A DNA stretch of 64,000 nucleotides from Roseihalotalea indica (lineage in GTDB: Bacteria > Bacteroidota > Bacteroidia > Cytophagales > Cyclobacteriaceae). The translations under genes and the position numbers were made by a program. Below, piece after piece: positions 17,377 through 27,269 of this stretch (position 1 is the stretch's first letter; each line of letters starts with the position of its first letter). Below the pieces are notes generated by a model that made no database searches, was not told where the DNA came from, and saw nothing but the letters and a program-made list of their open reading frames with translations. Where the stretch lies: the NCBI RefSeq assembly GCF_022458895.1, contig NZ_JAINFL010000001.1, positions 992,001 through 1,056,000 of the forward strand, written 5' to 3'.

Positions 17377-20300
17377 ATGAGAAGCCGCATCTCCCTACTT
17401 CTTTCTGTAAGTATTGTTCTCAGCTTTTATGCCTGCACCAATTCATCTACCCAAAACGAAGAAGCCGGGCAGACCGGGACGCAAAAGCTCGTTATCCGGC
17501 AAAACGACTCAGAAGAAAGCATCTCGGTATTCCGGGAAGGGCAGGACGAGCCTATTCTAACGCAGAATGCCCGCGAAGATTTTCGCCCGTACCTGCACCC
17601 CATTGTTGCCCCCGATGGGAAGGGGGTTCTCACCGAATACAGCCCCGACCATCATAAACACCAAACTGGCCTGTACTGGGGGTTCACTCGGGTCAACGGA
17701 ACCGGCGCGGAAAAAGATGAACTCGCTAAATGGTTCTACGATCCGGAAAAACCAGAAGATATTAAGAAAAAAATTGGCCGCGACTTTTTCCATTTTCCCG
17801 ACGGGAGCCACTGGCAAAAAGTTTCTGCCGACGTACTCGAGGGTGAAGGAGAGGAAGTAAGCTGGAGAACGGTTTATAATATGTTAGATGAAACGGGGAC
17901 ACCCCTTCTGGAAGAAACCCAGACCTGGACTTTTACCGAACAAGAAGGAAAGTATTTGATAAGCTTGACCTGGGAAGGAAAAGCCCTAACCGATATCACG
18001 ATCAATGAATTTGACTACGGCGGGCTTTTTCTGCGCATGCCCTGGCACGAAGGTATTAAGGGGGAAGTGGTGAATGCTGCCCGGCAACGCAACGAAAAAG
18101 CAGAAGGGCAACGCGCCATGTGGGTAGATGTCGGCATGCAGGTAGAGGGGCGCGATGATCTGGCTCACATCGCCATTTTTGACCATCCCGAAAACAAAGG
18201 CTTCCCCCAAACCTGGCGGGTGGATAACCAACTGGGCATCGGGCCGGTGCGGGCTCGCATGGGTGACTGGACCATTGACGAAGGGCAGACCGAAACCATC
18301 CAGCATCGGTTGGTGGTGTATACCGGCGAACTGGACGATGTGGAAATGAAGGAAACCTGGGACAGGTACATTGGGCAGGAGGGCGCTATGTATTCAACCG
18401 CTTCTCTGTGGGAGATTGCCCAGCAGGAGGGCAGAGACGCTAAGTTCCTTACCCCGGAAGAGGCCGTGGAAAGCATGACCGTGCTGGACGGTTATAAAGT
18501 AAATACCTGGGCTTCTGAACCCATGATGAGTCAGCCTATGGCTTTTTGCTGGGATGACCGGGGCCGACTGTGGATTGCCGAAAACCTGGATTATGAATCG
18601 CGGGGTTCGGGCTTTTCCAACGATGGCAACAGCCGGATTCTGATTCTGGAAGACACCGACCACGATGGGAAAGCCGATAGCCGCAAGGTTTTTCTGGAGG
18701 GCATTCCCTTTCCGGCCGCTATCGCCGTTGGCTTTGACGGGGTTTTTCTGGGTGCTCCGCCCAACCTGCTATTTGTGCCCGATCGCAATGGCGATGATGT
18801 AGCCGATGAAGACGATATTGAGATCCGCCTCACCGGCTGGGGCATCCGCGACCGGCACGAAACGCTGAACAGTCTGCACTGGGGCCCGGATGGCTGGCTC
18901 TATGGCTGCCAGGGCTTTGCAACGCCTTCTAAAGTAGGAAAACCCGACGGGAACGCTCGCCTTTACAAAGCCAAAGAACCATTCCCGGATGATATTCTGG
19001 AAGGGGAGGGTGTAGATTTCAATGGCGGAGTCTGGCGATACCATCCTACCAAAGACCGTTTTGAAGTAGTGGCCCACGGATTCAGTAACCCCTGGGGTAT
19101 TGACTACGATGCCAAAGGCCAGCTTTTCATCAGCGCCTGCGTGATTCCGCACCTCTGGCATGTGATTCCCGGTGGAATCTATCACCGGCAGGGCGGGCAG
19201 CATTTTAACCCGTATGTGTACGAAGACATCAAAACCATTGCCGACCATCGGCACCGCTCAGCTCACGGAGGGGCGCGTATCTATCAGTCGGATGCGTTTC
19301 CGGCATCGCAAAGGGGGCGGCTGTTCATGGCAAATATTCACGAGCATGCCGTGCTCACCGATGTGCTGGAGCCCCAGGGTTCCGGCTTCGTGGCCCGTCA
19401 TGGCGATGACTTCCTAATGGCTAATAATGCGCAGTGGATCGGGTTTAGTATGGAGATTGGGCCGGAAGGTGGGGTATACGTGTTAGATTGGCACGATGCC
19501 GATATCTGCGGTAAAGAGGTGCTGAATAAAGAAACCGGCCGTATTTTTCGTATTATGCCGGAAAACTCACAGGCAGAAGACTGGGAGGGGCGTTATAGTG
19601 ATCTTAATAAAATGACGGATGCCCAACTGGTCGATTTGCAAACCAGCGAAAGCGAATGGCACGCTCGCCGCGCCCGGGTAATCCTACAAAACCGTGCAGC
19701 GAAAGGAAGTCTGAAAAGTGGCACCCATGAGCAACTACGCAAGATTTACCAGGCTAACTCTAATGCCGACTGGCGACTGCGGGCCATGTGGGCCTTACAC
19801 GTGACGCAGGGCTTTACCACGCCGCAACTTCAGCAAGCGTTAAACGACAAAGATCAGCACATTCGGGCCTGGGCCGTTCAGTTGTTGTGCGAAGACCAGT
19901 CGCCTAGCTCAAATATTCTGAAGCAGTTTGCCAGGATGGCGGCTGATGATCCTTCACCCGTGGTGCGGCTCTATCTGGCGGCAGCTCTTCAGCGGGTTGG
20001 CGAAGACGCTCGCTGGGGTATTGCCGAAGAGCTTATGGCACATAAAGAAGATTCAGACGATCATAATCTACCTAAAATGATATGGTACGGCTTTGAATCT
20101 TTGGTAGAAGATGATCCTTCCCGAGCATTGGCATTAGCCTCAGAAAGCCAGATTCCGATGCTGGCTCAGTTTACTGCTCGCCGGGCTGTAGACGCCGATG
20201 CTACCGATATGTTAGTAGAGCATTTGGGAAAAAATCCTAAAACTCTGGTCGGCATGTTGAAAGGAACTCGTGATGGGTTAGAAGGTCGCTCTGACCTAAC

Positions 20301-21300
20301 TGCTCCGGCTAACTGGTCGTCGGTATACAATACGCTGAAACAGGCTAATCAGAAAGAAGTCAGTCAACTGGCCCTGGAAATTGCCCAGCAGTTTGGGGAT
20401 ACCGAAGCCGCCCGGCAGTACCTGGCTACCTTACAGAACCAGCAAGCACCGCTTGGTGAACGAAAAAAAGCCCTGCAAGGGCTGGCCGAACAGCAGCGAG
20501 AGGAACTGCTACCTCAAATTCCCAAATTGCTGGAAAACGATGACCTGCGTACCGAAGCCATTCGGGCGGTAGCCAGCTTTGACGATCAGAAAACCGGGCA
20601 GTTATTACTCAATAAATACGCGGCTTTTAATGCTGATGATAAACTGGAGGCTGTACAAACATTAGCTTCCCGTCCGCAGTACGGGTGGTTGCTCACCCAA
20701 GCAATTAAGAACGAGAACATACCAAAACGGGACATTCCGGCTTATGTAGCCCGCCAGCTGCGCCGCGTGGTGGGTAGCGGGTTTGTAGAAGTCTGGGGCC
20801 CAATTGACGAACTCAGCAATGATTTGACTGCCTCCTATGAGAAGTACAGAACCCTACTGACCGATGCAGCCCTGAGCCAGACTAATCCGGAACATGGGCG
20901 CGTGCTGTTTGCCCGAACCTGCGGCCCCTGTCATAAAATGTATGGCGAAGGAGGAAACGTAGGGCCGGATATCACGGGTTCTAATCGCCACAATGTAGAG
21001 TACATCCTGAGCAACGTGTTAGATCCCAGTGGGGAGATTCAGGATGATTATAAAATGATCGTGGTTACTACCCGCGATGGGCGCACTTACGCGGGGAATA
21101 TTGCTTCTGAAACCGAACGCCAGCTTACTCTGCGGGTGGTAGGGCAAGAAGCGGTGGTCATCAACAAGTCAGAAATACAATCACAGGAAGAAACCCCTAA
21201 CTCCATGATGCCGCCCGGCTTGTTCAGTACCCTGACTGACGAAGAAGTACTTGATCTGGTAGCATATCTGCGCACCGATGAGCAAGTGAATTTACCATAA
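17377..21300 (+). CDS. PmoA-like / PVC-type dehydrogenase / cytochrome c lipoprotein
   Basis: A 1307-residue multidomain lipoprotein (signal RSRISLLLSVSIVLSFYAC). Domains in order: residues about 28-335, DUF6807 ('PmoA') with RPYLHPIVAPDG and HHKHQTGLYWGF; about 365-735, a membrane-bound dehydrogenase-type propeller with GYKVNTWASEPMM and the HADICG-like metal site in LDWHDADICGK; about 740-1150, HEAT repeats; and 1170-1307, a PVC-type heme domain with C1182-GPC-H1186 and the closing LVAYLRTDE helix. The last three parts recur in Planctomycetes and Cytophagales proteins thought to oxidise sugars and pass electrons to cytochrome; the DUF6807 front is an extra fusion. Electron acceptor and substrate are unknown. 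Confidence 0.88.
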   Translation: MRSRISLLLSVSIVLSFYACTNSSTQNEEAGQTGTQKLVIRQNDSEESISVFREGQDEPILTQNAREDFRPYLHPIVAPDGKGVLTEYSPDHHKHQTGLYWGFTRVNGTGAEKDELAKWFYDPEKPEDIKKKIGRDFFHFPDGSHWQKVSADVLEGEGEEVSWRTVYNMLDETGTPLLEETQTWTFTEQEGKYLISLTWEGKALTDITINEFDYGGLFLRMPWHEGIKGEVVNAARQRNEKAEGQRAMWVDVGMQVEGRDDLAHIAIFDHPENKGFPQTWRVDNQLGIGPVRARMGDWTIDEGQTETIQHRLVVYTGELDDVEMKETWDRYIGQEGAMYSTASLWEIAQQEGRDAKFLTPEEAVESMTVLDGYKVNTWASEPMMSQPMAFCWDDRGRLWIAENLDYESRGSGFSNDGNSRILILEDTDHDGKADSRKVFLEGIPFPAAIAVGFDGVFLGAPPNLLFVPDRNGDDVADEDDIEIRLTGWGIRDRHETLNSLHWGPDGWLYGCQGFATPSKVGKPDGNARLYKAKEPFPDDILEGEGVDFNGGVWRYHPTKDRFEVVAHGFSNPWGIDYDAKGQLFISACVIPHLWHVIPGGIYHRQGGQHFNPYVYEDIKTIADHRHRSAHGGARIYQSDAFPASQRGRLFMANIHEHAVLTDVLEPQGSGFVARHGDDFLMANNAQWIGFSMEIGPEGGVYVLDWHDADICGKEVLNKETGRIFRIMPENSQAEDWEGRYSDLNKMTDAQLVDLQTSESEWHARRARVILQNRAAKGSLKSGTHEQLRKIYQANSNADWRLRAMWALHVTQGFTTPQLQQALNDKDQHIRAWAVQLLCEDQSPSSNILKQFARMAADDPSPVVRLYLAAALQRVGEDARWGIAEELMAHKEDSDDHNLPKMIWYGFESLVEDDPSRALALASESQIPMLAQFTARRAVDADATDMLVEHLGKNPKTLVGMLKGTRDGLEGRSDLTAPANWSSVYNTLKQANQKEVSQLALEIAQQFGDTEAARQYLATLQNQQAPLGERKKALQGLAEQQREELLPQIPKLLENDDLRTEAIRAVASFDDQKTGQLLLNKYAAFNADDKLEAVQTLASRPQYGWLLTQAIKNENIPKRDIPAYVARQLRRVVGSGFVEVWGPIDELSNDLTASYEKYRTLLTDAALSQTNPEHGRVLFARTCGPCHKMYGEGGNVGPDITGSNRHNVEYILSNVLDPSGEIQDDYKMIVVTTRDGRTYAGNIASETERQLTLRVVGQEAVVINKSEIQSQEETPNSMMPPGLFSTLTDEEVLDLVAYLRTDEQVNLP

Positions 21301-21636
21301 AACCATTTCCTAAGCTTAGGAGAAGCATTATAAATGTTACTAACGGCGGATGTAGGAAAGTTTCCAGACCAAACTGGTATTTTCTATATAGTGAACCATC
21401 GTAATGGCTGATTCTCAATCATCGGATTATAATACTTGAAGGGAAAGCGCAGCTTCTAATTTCATTGTATAGGGTAGAGATGGGGGAAGAAAACCTGCTT
21501 TAGAACACATGATTCTTGCTTTCAATAGGTATTTTCATGGAATGTAATATAACTATTTATATTTAATATTATCTTATACAGATAAGTGTTAGCTTTATCC
21601 AATTCGTAGAATTTACCTGAAAATTCACTGCTGACT
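21301..21636. other. Intergenic region with small palindrome
   Basis: A 336-bp AT-rich gap. A 14-bp palindrome TCCTAAGCTTAGGA (21308-21321) starts eight bases after the preceding stop and may help end transcription, although no T-run follows. Otherwise I see no gene or repeat. Confidence 0.4.
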
Positions 21637-23166
21637 ATGTTATTTACGCAAGTACTAAACGCAGGTGTTTCGGACATCTATCCCACTCACTTGCAGAAGA
21701 AAATACGAATCTCTAATAGCATCGGTCTCATTTTATTATTGGGAGTTGCTACACCTTTTACCCTTATTTCCTGGATTCATTTTCCGGATCTGATTATTGT
21801 TCCTGTACTAGGCATGATTGTTTGTAGCGGTGGTATTTTGCTGAATGCCCTGGGTTCCGTACATGTCGGCAGGATAATTATATCGCTACTTCCTATGATG
21901 CTGGCGGCTGCTTATCAGATTGGCTTAACCGCAGCAGGCGAGCCTCTGGTACTGGGGCTTCATATGATTGAGCTTAGCTTTTCACTTACTGCCTTTCTGG
22001 TATTTGATTTACGAGAAAAAGGTTTTCTGTTTCCTCTTATCCTCATCAACCTGTTAATTATTATAACCAGTGAATACACCACTGGCTGGTGGGAGCTGCC
22101 GATTGATACGGCTATTATTAGAGAAGGGTACGTTGGAGTTATTGCAGTGATGACAAGCATACTGGTAACCTTTGCCAGTGTCTTTACCCTGGTTCAGCAA
22201 AACCTGTTATCCGAAAGAGAAACCACACAATTACTGCAAGCTTCAAAGGAAGATGCTCGGAAGAGAGAACAATCTGAGCAAGAGTTAAAGGATTATGTAG
22301 AGCAGCTTAAGATTGCTCAGGAAGAAGAAAAGCAGCGGCAATGGATATCGGAAGGGCTGACCCAGGTGAATAGTATGCTGCGTGATCACGACGATTTGCA
22401 GGTGATGAGCGACCGATTAATTGCTCACATCGTGCGCTATATAAAGGCCAACCAAGGCGGGCTTTTTATAGTAGGCGAAGAAAATGGCACTCCGTGTATT
22501 AGGTTACAGGCTTGCTATGCCTACGAGCGGAAAAAATATATAGAGAAGACAATTGCCATAGGGCAGGGGCTGGTAGGTCAGGCATACCTGGAGCGGGAGT
22601 ATATCTATATGACCGAACTACCGGAAAAATATATAAACATTACTTCGGGGTTAGGCAAGACTCCTCCCCGCTCTCTACTTATTATGCCGCTTATCATTAA
22701 TGAAGAAGTAGAAGGTATATTGGAAATAGCCTCTTTTCAAGAGTTTAAAGACCATGAGATTAAGTTTATCCAGACACTGGGCGAAAATATTGCAGCTACA
22801 TTAAAGAGCAGCAAAGTAAGCAGGCAAACCAATATATTGCTGGCAGAATCGCAGCAGCAGGCTGAAGAAATGCGGGCGCAGGAAGAAGAGATGCGCCAGA
22901 ACATGGAAGAGCTCCAGGCTACCCAAGAGCAGTCAGACCGATTAAAAGCAGAGTTAGAAGAAAATCAGCGTTTGTTACAGGTAAAATTAAAGGAGTTGGA
23001 AGCCACACAGCGAGAAAGTGAGGAGATTCGCCTTGTAGAAAAACAGCGAGCGGAGGATCAGATCAAAGCCCGTACTGAGATGATGGAAAAAGCAGTGGCA
23101 AAATTTAAACAAACCGAGCAGCAATTACGCCAAGAAATTACAGAATTAAGCAAGTTACAAAGCTAA
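21637..23166 (+). CDS. Membrane GAF-domain protein with long C-terminal coiled coil
   Basis: A 509-residue protein with about six hydrophobic segments in residues 25-190 (for example IGLILLLGVATPFTLISWI, IIVPVLGMIVCSGGILLNAL, GVIAVMTSILVTFASVFTLV). A coiled coil (195-235) leads to a GAF domain (about 240-395; GQGLVGQAYLEREYIYMTEL, LLIMPLIINEEVEGILEIAS). The last 110 residues are strongly coiled (AEEMRAQEEEMRQNMEELQA), a repeat seen in Cytophagales sensors. There is no kinase, cyclase or methyl-acceptor domain, so it probably signals by protein contact. A small SpoIIAA-like protein is encoded 42 bases downstream and may be its partner. Confidence 0.8.
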   Translation: MLFTQVLNAGVSDIYPTHLQKKIRISNSIGLILLLGVATPFTLISWIHFPDLIIVPVLGMIVCSGGILLNALGSVHVGRIIISLLPMMLAAAYQIGLTAAGEPLVLGLHMIELSFSLTAFLVFDLREKGFLFPLILINLLIIITSEYTTGWWELPIDTAIIREGYVGVIAVMTSILVTFASVFTLVQQNLLSERETTQLLQASKEDARKREQSEQELKDYVEQLKIAQEEEKQRQWISEGLTQVNSMLRDHDDLQVMSDRLIAHIVRYIKANQGGLFIVGEENGTPCIRLQACYAYERKKYIEKTIAIGQGLVGQAYLEREYIYMTELPEKYINITSGLGKTPPRSLLIMPLIINEEVEGILEIASFQEFKDHEIKFIQTLGENIAATLKSSKVSRQTNILLAESQQQAEEMRAQEEEMRQNMEELQATQEQSDRLKAELEENQRLLQVKLKELEATQRESEEIRLVEKQRAEDQIKARTEMMEKAVAKFKQTEQQLRQEITELSKLQS

Positions 23167-23208
23167 CCAACGTATTTAAAGCCCCTCATCAATTAAAACA
23201 GATAACGT

Positions 23209-23616
23209 ATGGAAGTAACAGCAATTTCAGTACAAAACGCGCTAGACAAAGAGTTTCTGCACATGGATTACAACGAAACCACTCACTGGCTTTATACCCG
23301 TTGGATGGGCGATGTGACCCTGGAAGATGTAAAAAAAGGCGGAGAAGAAATTCTCAAGCAGGTTCAGGTTCACTCATGCGCTAAAGTGCTTAACGATAAC
23401 CGTGACGTAACAGGCTCATGGGATGAGGCTAATGACTGGATTCAGCAAGACTGGATGCCTAGAATGATAGCAGCTGGTTTACGAAAGTTTGCCCATATCA
23501 TATCCCCCGATATTTTTGCGGCAATGTCTGTAGAGGAAATGGCAACCCGGGCCAGTGGCTACGAAATGCGCATTTTTGAAGATATAGGAGAAGCTAAGGC
23601 CTGGTTACGATCATGA
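23209..23616 (+). CDS. Small STAS/SpoIIAA-like protein
   Basis: A 135-residue soluble protein. The alternation of strands and helices (THWLYTRWMGDVTLEDVKKG, SCAKVLNDNRDVTGSWDEAN, AWLRS at the end) fits the SpoIIAA-like/SEC14-type STAS group, which is common in Bacteroidota as a small partner of sensors. No catalytic residues are seen. It lies 42 bases after the GAF/coiled-coil gene on the same strand and is followed by a rho-independent terminator, so the two probably form one transcription unit. Confidence 0.65.
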   Translation: MEVTAISVQNALDKEFLHMDYNETTHWLYTRWMGDVTLEDVKKGGEEILKQVQVHSCAKVLNDNRDVTGSWDEANDWIQQDWMPRMIAAGLRKFAHIISPDIFAAMSVEEMATRASGYEMRIFEDIGEAKAWLRS

Positions 23617-23640
23617 CCTGCCAAAGCAAATGAACATAAG

Positions 23641-23672
23641 AACGGAGCTAATGCAAGTGGTTCCGTTTTTTT
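23641..23672 (+). terminator. Rho-independent terminator after the GAF/STAS-like pair
   Basis: AACGGA (23641-23646) pairs with TCCGTT (23662-23667), followed by a T-run to 23672. It lies about 25 bases after the stop of the STAS-like gene and marks the end of that unit. Confidence 0.7.
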
Positions 23673-23702
23673 ATTCCCGAAATTCAACCGAGCCAGATTT
23701 GT

Positions 23703-23732
23703 GTATTCACAGAGGGTTGTTCATCTTTGCGG
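23703..23732 (+). promoter_or_regulatory. Candidate promoter for thyA
   Basis: A -33 box TTTG near 23698-23701, then about 20 bases, then CATCTTTG near 23722-23729, one mismatch from TAnnTTTG. The thyA ATG follows about 22 bases later. The fit is to the known Bacteroidota sigma consensus; no expression data are available. Confidence 0.45.
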
Positions 23733-23751
23733 AAAATAAACTATCCGCATT

Positions 23752-24546
23752 ATGCAGCAGTATCTTGATTTGATGCGTCATATTCTGGACCACGGAGTGA
23801 AAAAGGAAGACCGAACCGGAACCGGTACCATTAGTGTTTTTGGCCATCAGATGCGCTTCGATCTTCAGGAGGGCTTCCCAGCCATTACCACCAAAAAGCT
23901 GCATTTGCGGTCTATCATTCACGAACTACTCTGGTTTTTACAAGGTGATACCAATATCCGCTACCTCAAAGAAAATAAAGTGAGTATCTGGGACGAGTGG
24001 GCTGATGCCGATGGAAACCTGGGGCCTGTCTACGGGTATCAGTGGAGAAGCTGGCCCACCCCCGACGGGCAATCAGTAGACCAGATCCAGCAGGTATTGC
24101 ATCAGATCAAACATACTCCCGACTCGCGGCGGATAATTGTGTCGGCCTGGAATGTGGCTGATATTGAAAAAATGGCATTACCACCCTGCCACACTATGTT
24201 TCAGTTCTATGTGGCCGAAGGCAAACTATCGTGTCAACTGTATCAGCGTAGCGCCGATGTTTTTTTGGGAGTTCCCTTCAATATTGCCTCATATGCACTG
24301 CTCACCATGATGGTGGCTCAGGTATGTGATCTGGAGCCGGGCGATTTTATTCATACCTTTGGCGACGCCCATCTGTATACCAACCATTTAGAGCAAGCCG
24401 GTCTGCAACTCAGCCGCAATCCGCGCCCCTTACCAACAATGAAGATCAATCCGGATGTAAAAGATTTATTTGCCTTCCGTTACGAAGATTTTGAGCTGAT
24501 AGAGTACGATCCTCACCCTCACATAAAAGCTCCGGTTGCCGTGTAA
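23752..24546 (+). CDS. thyA: Thymidylate synthase
   Basis: A 264-residue ThyA, matching the E. coli enzyme in length. It makes dTMP from dUMP using methylenetetrahydrofolate. Catalytic Cys146 lies in [11 protein letters not shown]; other signatures are [62 protein letters not shown] and [12 protein letters not shown]. The start is supported by the early [11 protein letters not shown] helix. It stands alone, with a terminator before it and a 316-bp gap after it. No folA is adjacent. Confidence 0.97.
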   Translation: MQQYLDLMRHILDHGVKKEDRTGTGTISVFGHQMRFDLQEGFPAITTKKLHLRSIIHELLWFLQGDTNIRYLKENKVSIWDEWADADGNLGPVYGYQWRSWPTPDGQSVDQIQQVLHQIKHTPDSRRIIVSAWNVADIEKMALPPCHTMFQFYVAEGKLSCQLYQRSADVFLGVPFNIASYALLTMMVAQVCDLEPGDFIHTFGDAHLYTNHLEQAGLQLSRNPRPLPTMKINPDVKDLFAFRYEDFELIEYDPHPHIKAPVAV

Positions 24547-24862
24547 ACGCAAGTTTTCTGCACAGGTGAATTATTCCTGAAGTCTGGTTGATAAAGATAA
24601 AAGCAAAGTACATAAGCGAGGTAATCTAATAGAGATGATATATCGCTTTATTTTATAATGAAATATAAAAATAGTTAAATAAAAAGCCCTTTTCTCTTAC
24701 CTGTGCTATACTTACCCCAATGTATAAGCTCATTTATATCAGGGCTTCTATACTGATCTTACACATCTGCGTTTGCTGTCACAAATTCCAATTAAGATGA
24801 GACAATAGGTGTCAAGTTTGATGCTGATAGGCTAAAGTAAACAGTCTATTACTCAAGCCACC
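24547..24862. other. Intergenic region after thyA
   Basis: A 316-bp AT-rich gap. A 26-codon ORF at 24720-24800 encodes a hydrophobic peptide, but nothing supports it as a gene. I see no RNA gene, repeat or clear terminator. Confidence 0.4.
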
Positions 24863-25510
24863 ATGAAATACTATTATCTCTTCTTCTTTTGTTTCTTTGC
24901 TCAGTCTACTTGGGCAACTGCATTGCCACAATACGGCTTCTGGTGTTCAGGCCGTATCACCTTGGAGAATAACGAGGTGCTGGAAGGAGAAATCAGTTAC
25001 GATCTTAAGTTTGATGCAATACAAATAAAGAAGGGTGGCATCGTTCGGACTTATACCGCTCAAAATATCAATTCATTTGAGATGTTTGATCCCATCAAAT
25101 ATCGCCATCGCAAATATGTATCTATCGATCATGCTATGGGTGAGGGATATAAGCGCAAAACCTTTTTTGAAGTTTTAGCCGATGGTAAGCTAACGGTGCT
25201 GCGCAAAAGTAAGTATGTGCGCCGCCCTCGGGTCACTGAAGATTTTCGCGCTCCGCACATTTATCTGAATGTAGTGTGCCGACATACCTATTATATATAC
25301 AAAGAGGGTGAGTTTATGGAAGTGGATGACTTCCAGGGTCAGGTATTACCGCTCATGCGTTCGCACCAGCGTGAAATTGCAGATTATGTACAGCGATGTG
25401 ACCTCAAACTGCGGGAAATTCATGAGCAGATGCGGGTTGTTAACCTGTACAATCAGTTAGTAGCGATAGGGCCGGCTGATGAACTTCTGACCGAATCAGT
25501 AGGTAAATAA
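24863..25510 (+). CDS. Secreted protein of unknown function
   Basis: A 215-residue protein with a short signal peptide (YYYLFFFCFFAQSTWATA). The mature part begins with strands (GRITLENNEVLEGEISYDL, AIQIKKGGIVRTYTAQNINS) that resemble the 'membrane phospholipid or surface property' beta-motif seen in many Bacteroidota envelope proteins, then a helical C-terminus (EIADYVQRCDLKLREIHEQM). I do not recognise a named family. The stop is one base from the ispE stop on the other strand, so the two genes converge tightly. Confidence 0.65.
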   Translation: MKYYYLFFFCFFAQSTWATALPQYGFWCSGRITLENNEVLEGEISYDLKFDAIQIKKGGIVRTYTAQNINSFEMFDPIKYRHRKYVSIDHAMGEGYKRKTFFEVLADGKLTVLRKSKYVRRPRVTEDFRAPHIYLNVVCRHTYYIYKEGEFMEVDDFQGQVLPLMRSHQREIADYVQRCDLKLREIHEQMRVVNLYNQLVAIGPADELLTESVGK

Positions 25511-25511
25511 C

Positions 25512-26321
25512 TTAGAAGGCACTTTTCCAAACAGAATAAGTCTTCTCAAGAAGGGTAAGATCAGGCTCTTGATGGAATAAACCGTATAAGGTAGACCCAG
25601 AACCGCTCATGCTGGCATAAAAAGCACCAGCCTCATACAATTTATCTTTAATCTGTTGTAGCTTGGGGTGCTGAGCAAAGACGGAAGGTTCAAAATCATT
25701 TATCAGCGAATCTTTCCATTTAGCAGAGTCAGTGACATCTAATAAGATTTTTAATGAGGCTTCCGGGAGTTGAGGCTGCACCTTAGCATAAGCTTCCGCA
25801 GTAGATACCGAAATATCAGGAAAAACCAGCCCTATAAATTTTCCGGAAAGATTCAGATTCAGCGGTTGAAACTGATTACCCGTGCCGGAAGCCAGTACTG
25901 GTTGGTTCCGAATAAAAAAAGGGCAATCGCTGCCTAACTGGCTGGCATAGTCTTCCAGCTTATTATCACTTAGCTTCAAATCAAAAATCTTATTCAGGCA
26001 ACGAAGCACAAAAGAAGCATCGGCTGAACCGCCTCCTAAGCCTGCACCCATCGGAATAATCTTATGCAGGTGCATTTTTACCGGTGGCAGGTCAAACGCT
26101 TGCTGGAGCAGATGGTATGCCTTCGTACACAGATTATCCTCAGCTGAGCCAGAGATAGCCAGACCAGACGTTTCAAAGTGAAAGGCTTCTCCTTCCACAA
26201 TCTCCAGAATATCCCGCAAAGGGATCGGTACAAAGCATGTTTCCAGATCATGGTAGCCATCTTCCCGCTTACGCACAATGCGCAGGCCCAGATTGATTTT
26301 AGCATTAGGGAAGACGACCAT
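25512..26321 (-). CDS. ispE: 4-diphosphocytidyl-2-C-methyl-D-erythritol kinase
   Basis: A 269-residue GHMP-family kinase of the MEP isoprenoid pathway. It phosphorylates CDP-methylerythritol; IspF, encoded at 10020-10499, uses its product. The first motif VVFPNAKINLGLRIVRKREDGYHDL and the ATP-binding PMGAGLGGGSADASF are diagnostic, and ASMSGSGSTLYGLF is the C-terminal GHMP motif. The frame is open 15 codons further upstream, but the family begins at this ATG (26321). Fifty bases or more separate it from fabI upstream. Confidence 0.95.
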   Translation of the reverse strand: MVVFPNAKINLGLRIVRKREDGYHDLETCFVPIPLRDILEIVEGEAFHFETSGLAISGSAEDNLCTKAYHLLQQAFDLPPVKMHLHKIIPMGAGLGGGSADASFVLRCLNKIFDLKLSDNKLEDYASQLGSDCPFFIRNQPVLASGTGNQFQPLNLNLSGKFIGLVFPDISVSTAEAYAKVQPQLPEASLKILLDVTDSAKWKDSLINDFEPSVFAQHPKLQQIKDKLYEAGAFYASMSGSGSTLYGLFHQEPDLTLLEKTYSVWKSAF

Positions 26322-26414
26322 GCGAGAGAGTATCTTGGGTAGACTGTAACGTACAATTATCGGCAAGAGGCGGTAGACAGTACATAGTTACTGCCTACTG
26401 CTTCCGGCTTTCAA

Positions 26415-27227
26415 TTATTTACTCAGTTCTTCAATAATATCTTCACTGATACCTGAAGAAGAAAACCCGCCATCGTGCATCAGGTTCTGCATGGTTACCA
26501 TTCGGGTAAAATCAGAGAACAAACTGACCACATAACTGGCGCAATCTTCGGCTGAAGCATTGCCTAGAGGCGCCATTTTGTCGGCATAGTCATAAAATAC
26601 ATCAAAACCGGAGATACCCGTTCCGGCGGTAGTCTTGGTTGGCGACTGCGAAATTGTGTTCACCCGCACATTCTTCGACTTGGCAAATCGGTAACCATAA
26701 CTACGAGCGATTGACTCCAGTACGGCTTTGGCCTGTGCCATATCTCCGTAGTCAGGGAAGGTGCGTTGAGCGGCGATGTAGGAGAGCGCTACTATAGAAC
26801 CCCACTCATTCATAACATCCATTTTCTCAGCTACTTGCAGCATTTTGTGAAACGACAAACCGGAAATATCCAGCGTTTTCAGAAACCAGTCGTAATTCAG
26901 GTTGCCGTATTCTCGCCCTTTTCTAACGTTGGGGCTCATGCCAATGGCGTGCAGCATGAAATCAAGATTGCCTTCCAGAACCTCGGTGGATTCCTTATAG
27001 AGATTTTCTATGTCTTCCAGAGAAGTAGCATCGGCCGGGATCACTTTAGCATCGCACTGCTCGGCCAGCTCGTTGATCTTGCCCATGCGGAGGGCCACCG
27101 GGGCATTGGTCAGCGTAAACGAAGCACCCTCTTCCTTTGCTTTCAGGGCTACTTTCCAGGCAATAGAGTTTTCATCAAGTGCACCGAAGATGATTCCTTT
27201 CTTTCCGGCTAATAGGTTATGCGCCAT
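26415..27227 (-). CDS. fabI: Enoyl-[acyl-carrier-protein] reductase (NADH)
   Basis: A 270-residue FabI of fatty-acid elongation that reduces trans-2-enoyl-ACP. It has the atypical Rossmann start GKKGIIFGALDENSIAWKVA, the SYIAAQRTFPDYGDMAQAKA segment with the catalytic Tyr and Lys separated by six residues, and the SQSPTKTTAGTGISGF loop that lines the substrate site. The ATG at 27227 matches FabI starts; the extra 18 codons upstream are outside the family. A good promoter lies just upstream (27270-27303). FabI is the target of triclosan. Confidence 0.95.
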   Translation of the reverse strand: MAHNLLAGKKGIIFGALDENSIAWKVALKAKEEGASFTLTNAPVALRMGKINELAEQCDAKVIPADATSLEDIENLYKESTEVLEGNLDFMLHAIGMSPNVRKGREYGNLNYDWFLKTLDISGLSFHKMLQVAEKMDVMNEWGSIVALSYIAAQRTFPDYGDMAQAKAVLESIARSYGYRFAKSKNVRVNTISQSPTKTTAGTGISGFDVFYDYADKMAPLGNASAEDCASYVVSLFSDFTRMVTMQNLMHDGGFSSSGISEDIIEELSK

Positions 27228-27269
27228 AGTGTATGTAAAAAGTTGGTGATACCATGTGTTTCTGAGGGG

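Noticed and set aside
24720..24800. 26-codon ORF encoding a hydrophobic peptide
   Set aside because: Too short, no promoter or ribosome-binding evidence, and no conserved context.
26766..27212. 148-residue ORF on the plus strand over fabI
   Set aside because: A shadow of fabI in another frame; the translated product has no recognisable features.
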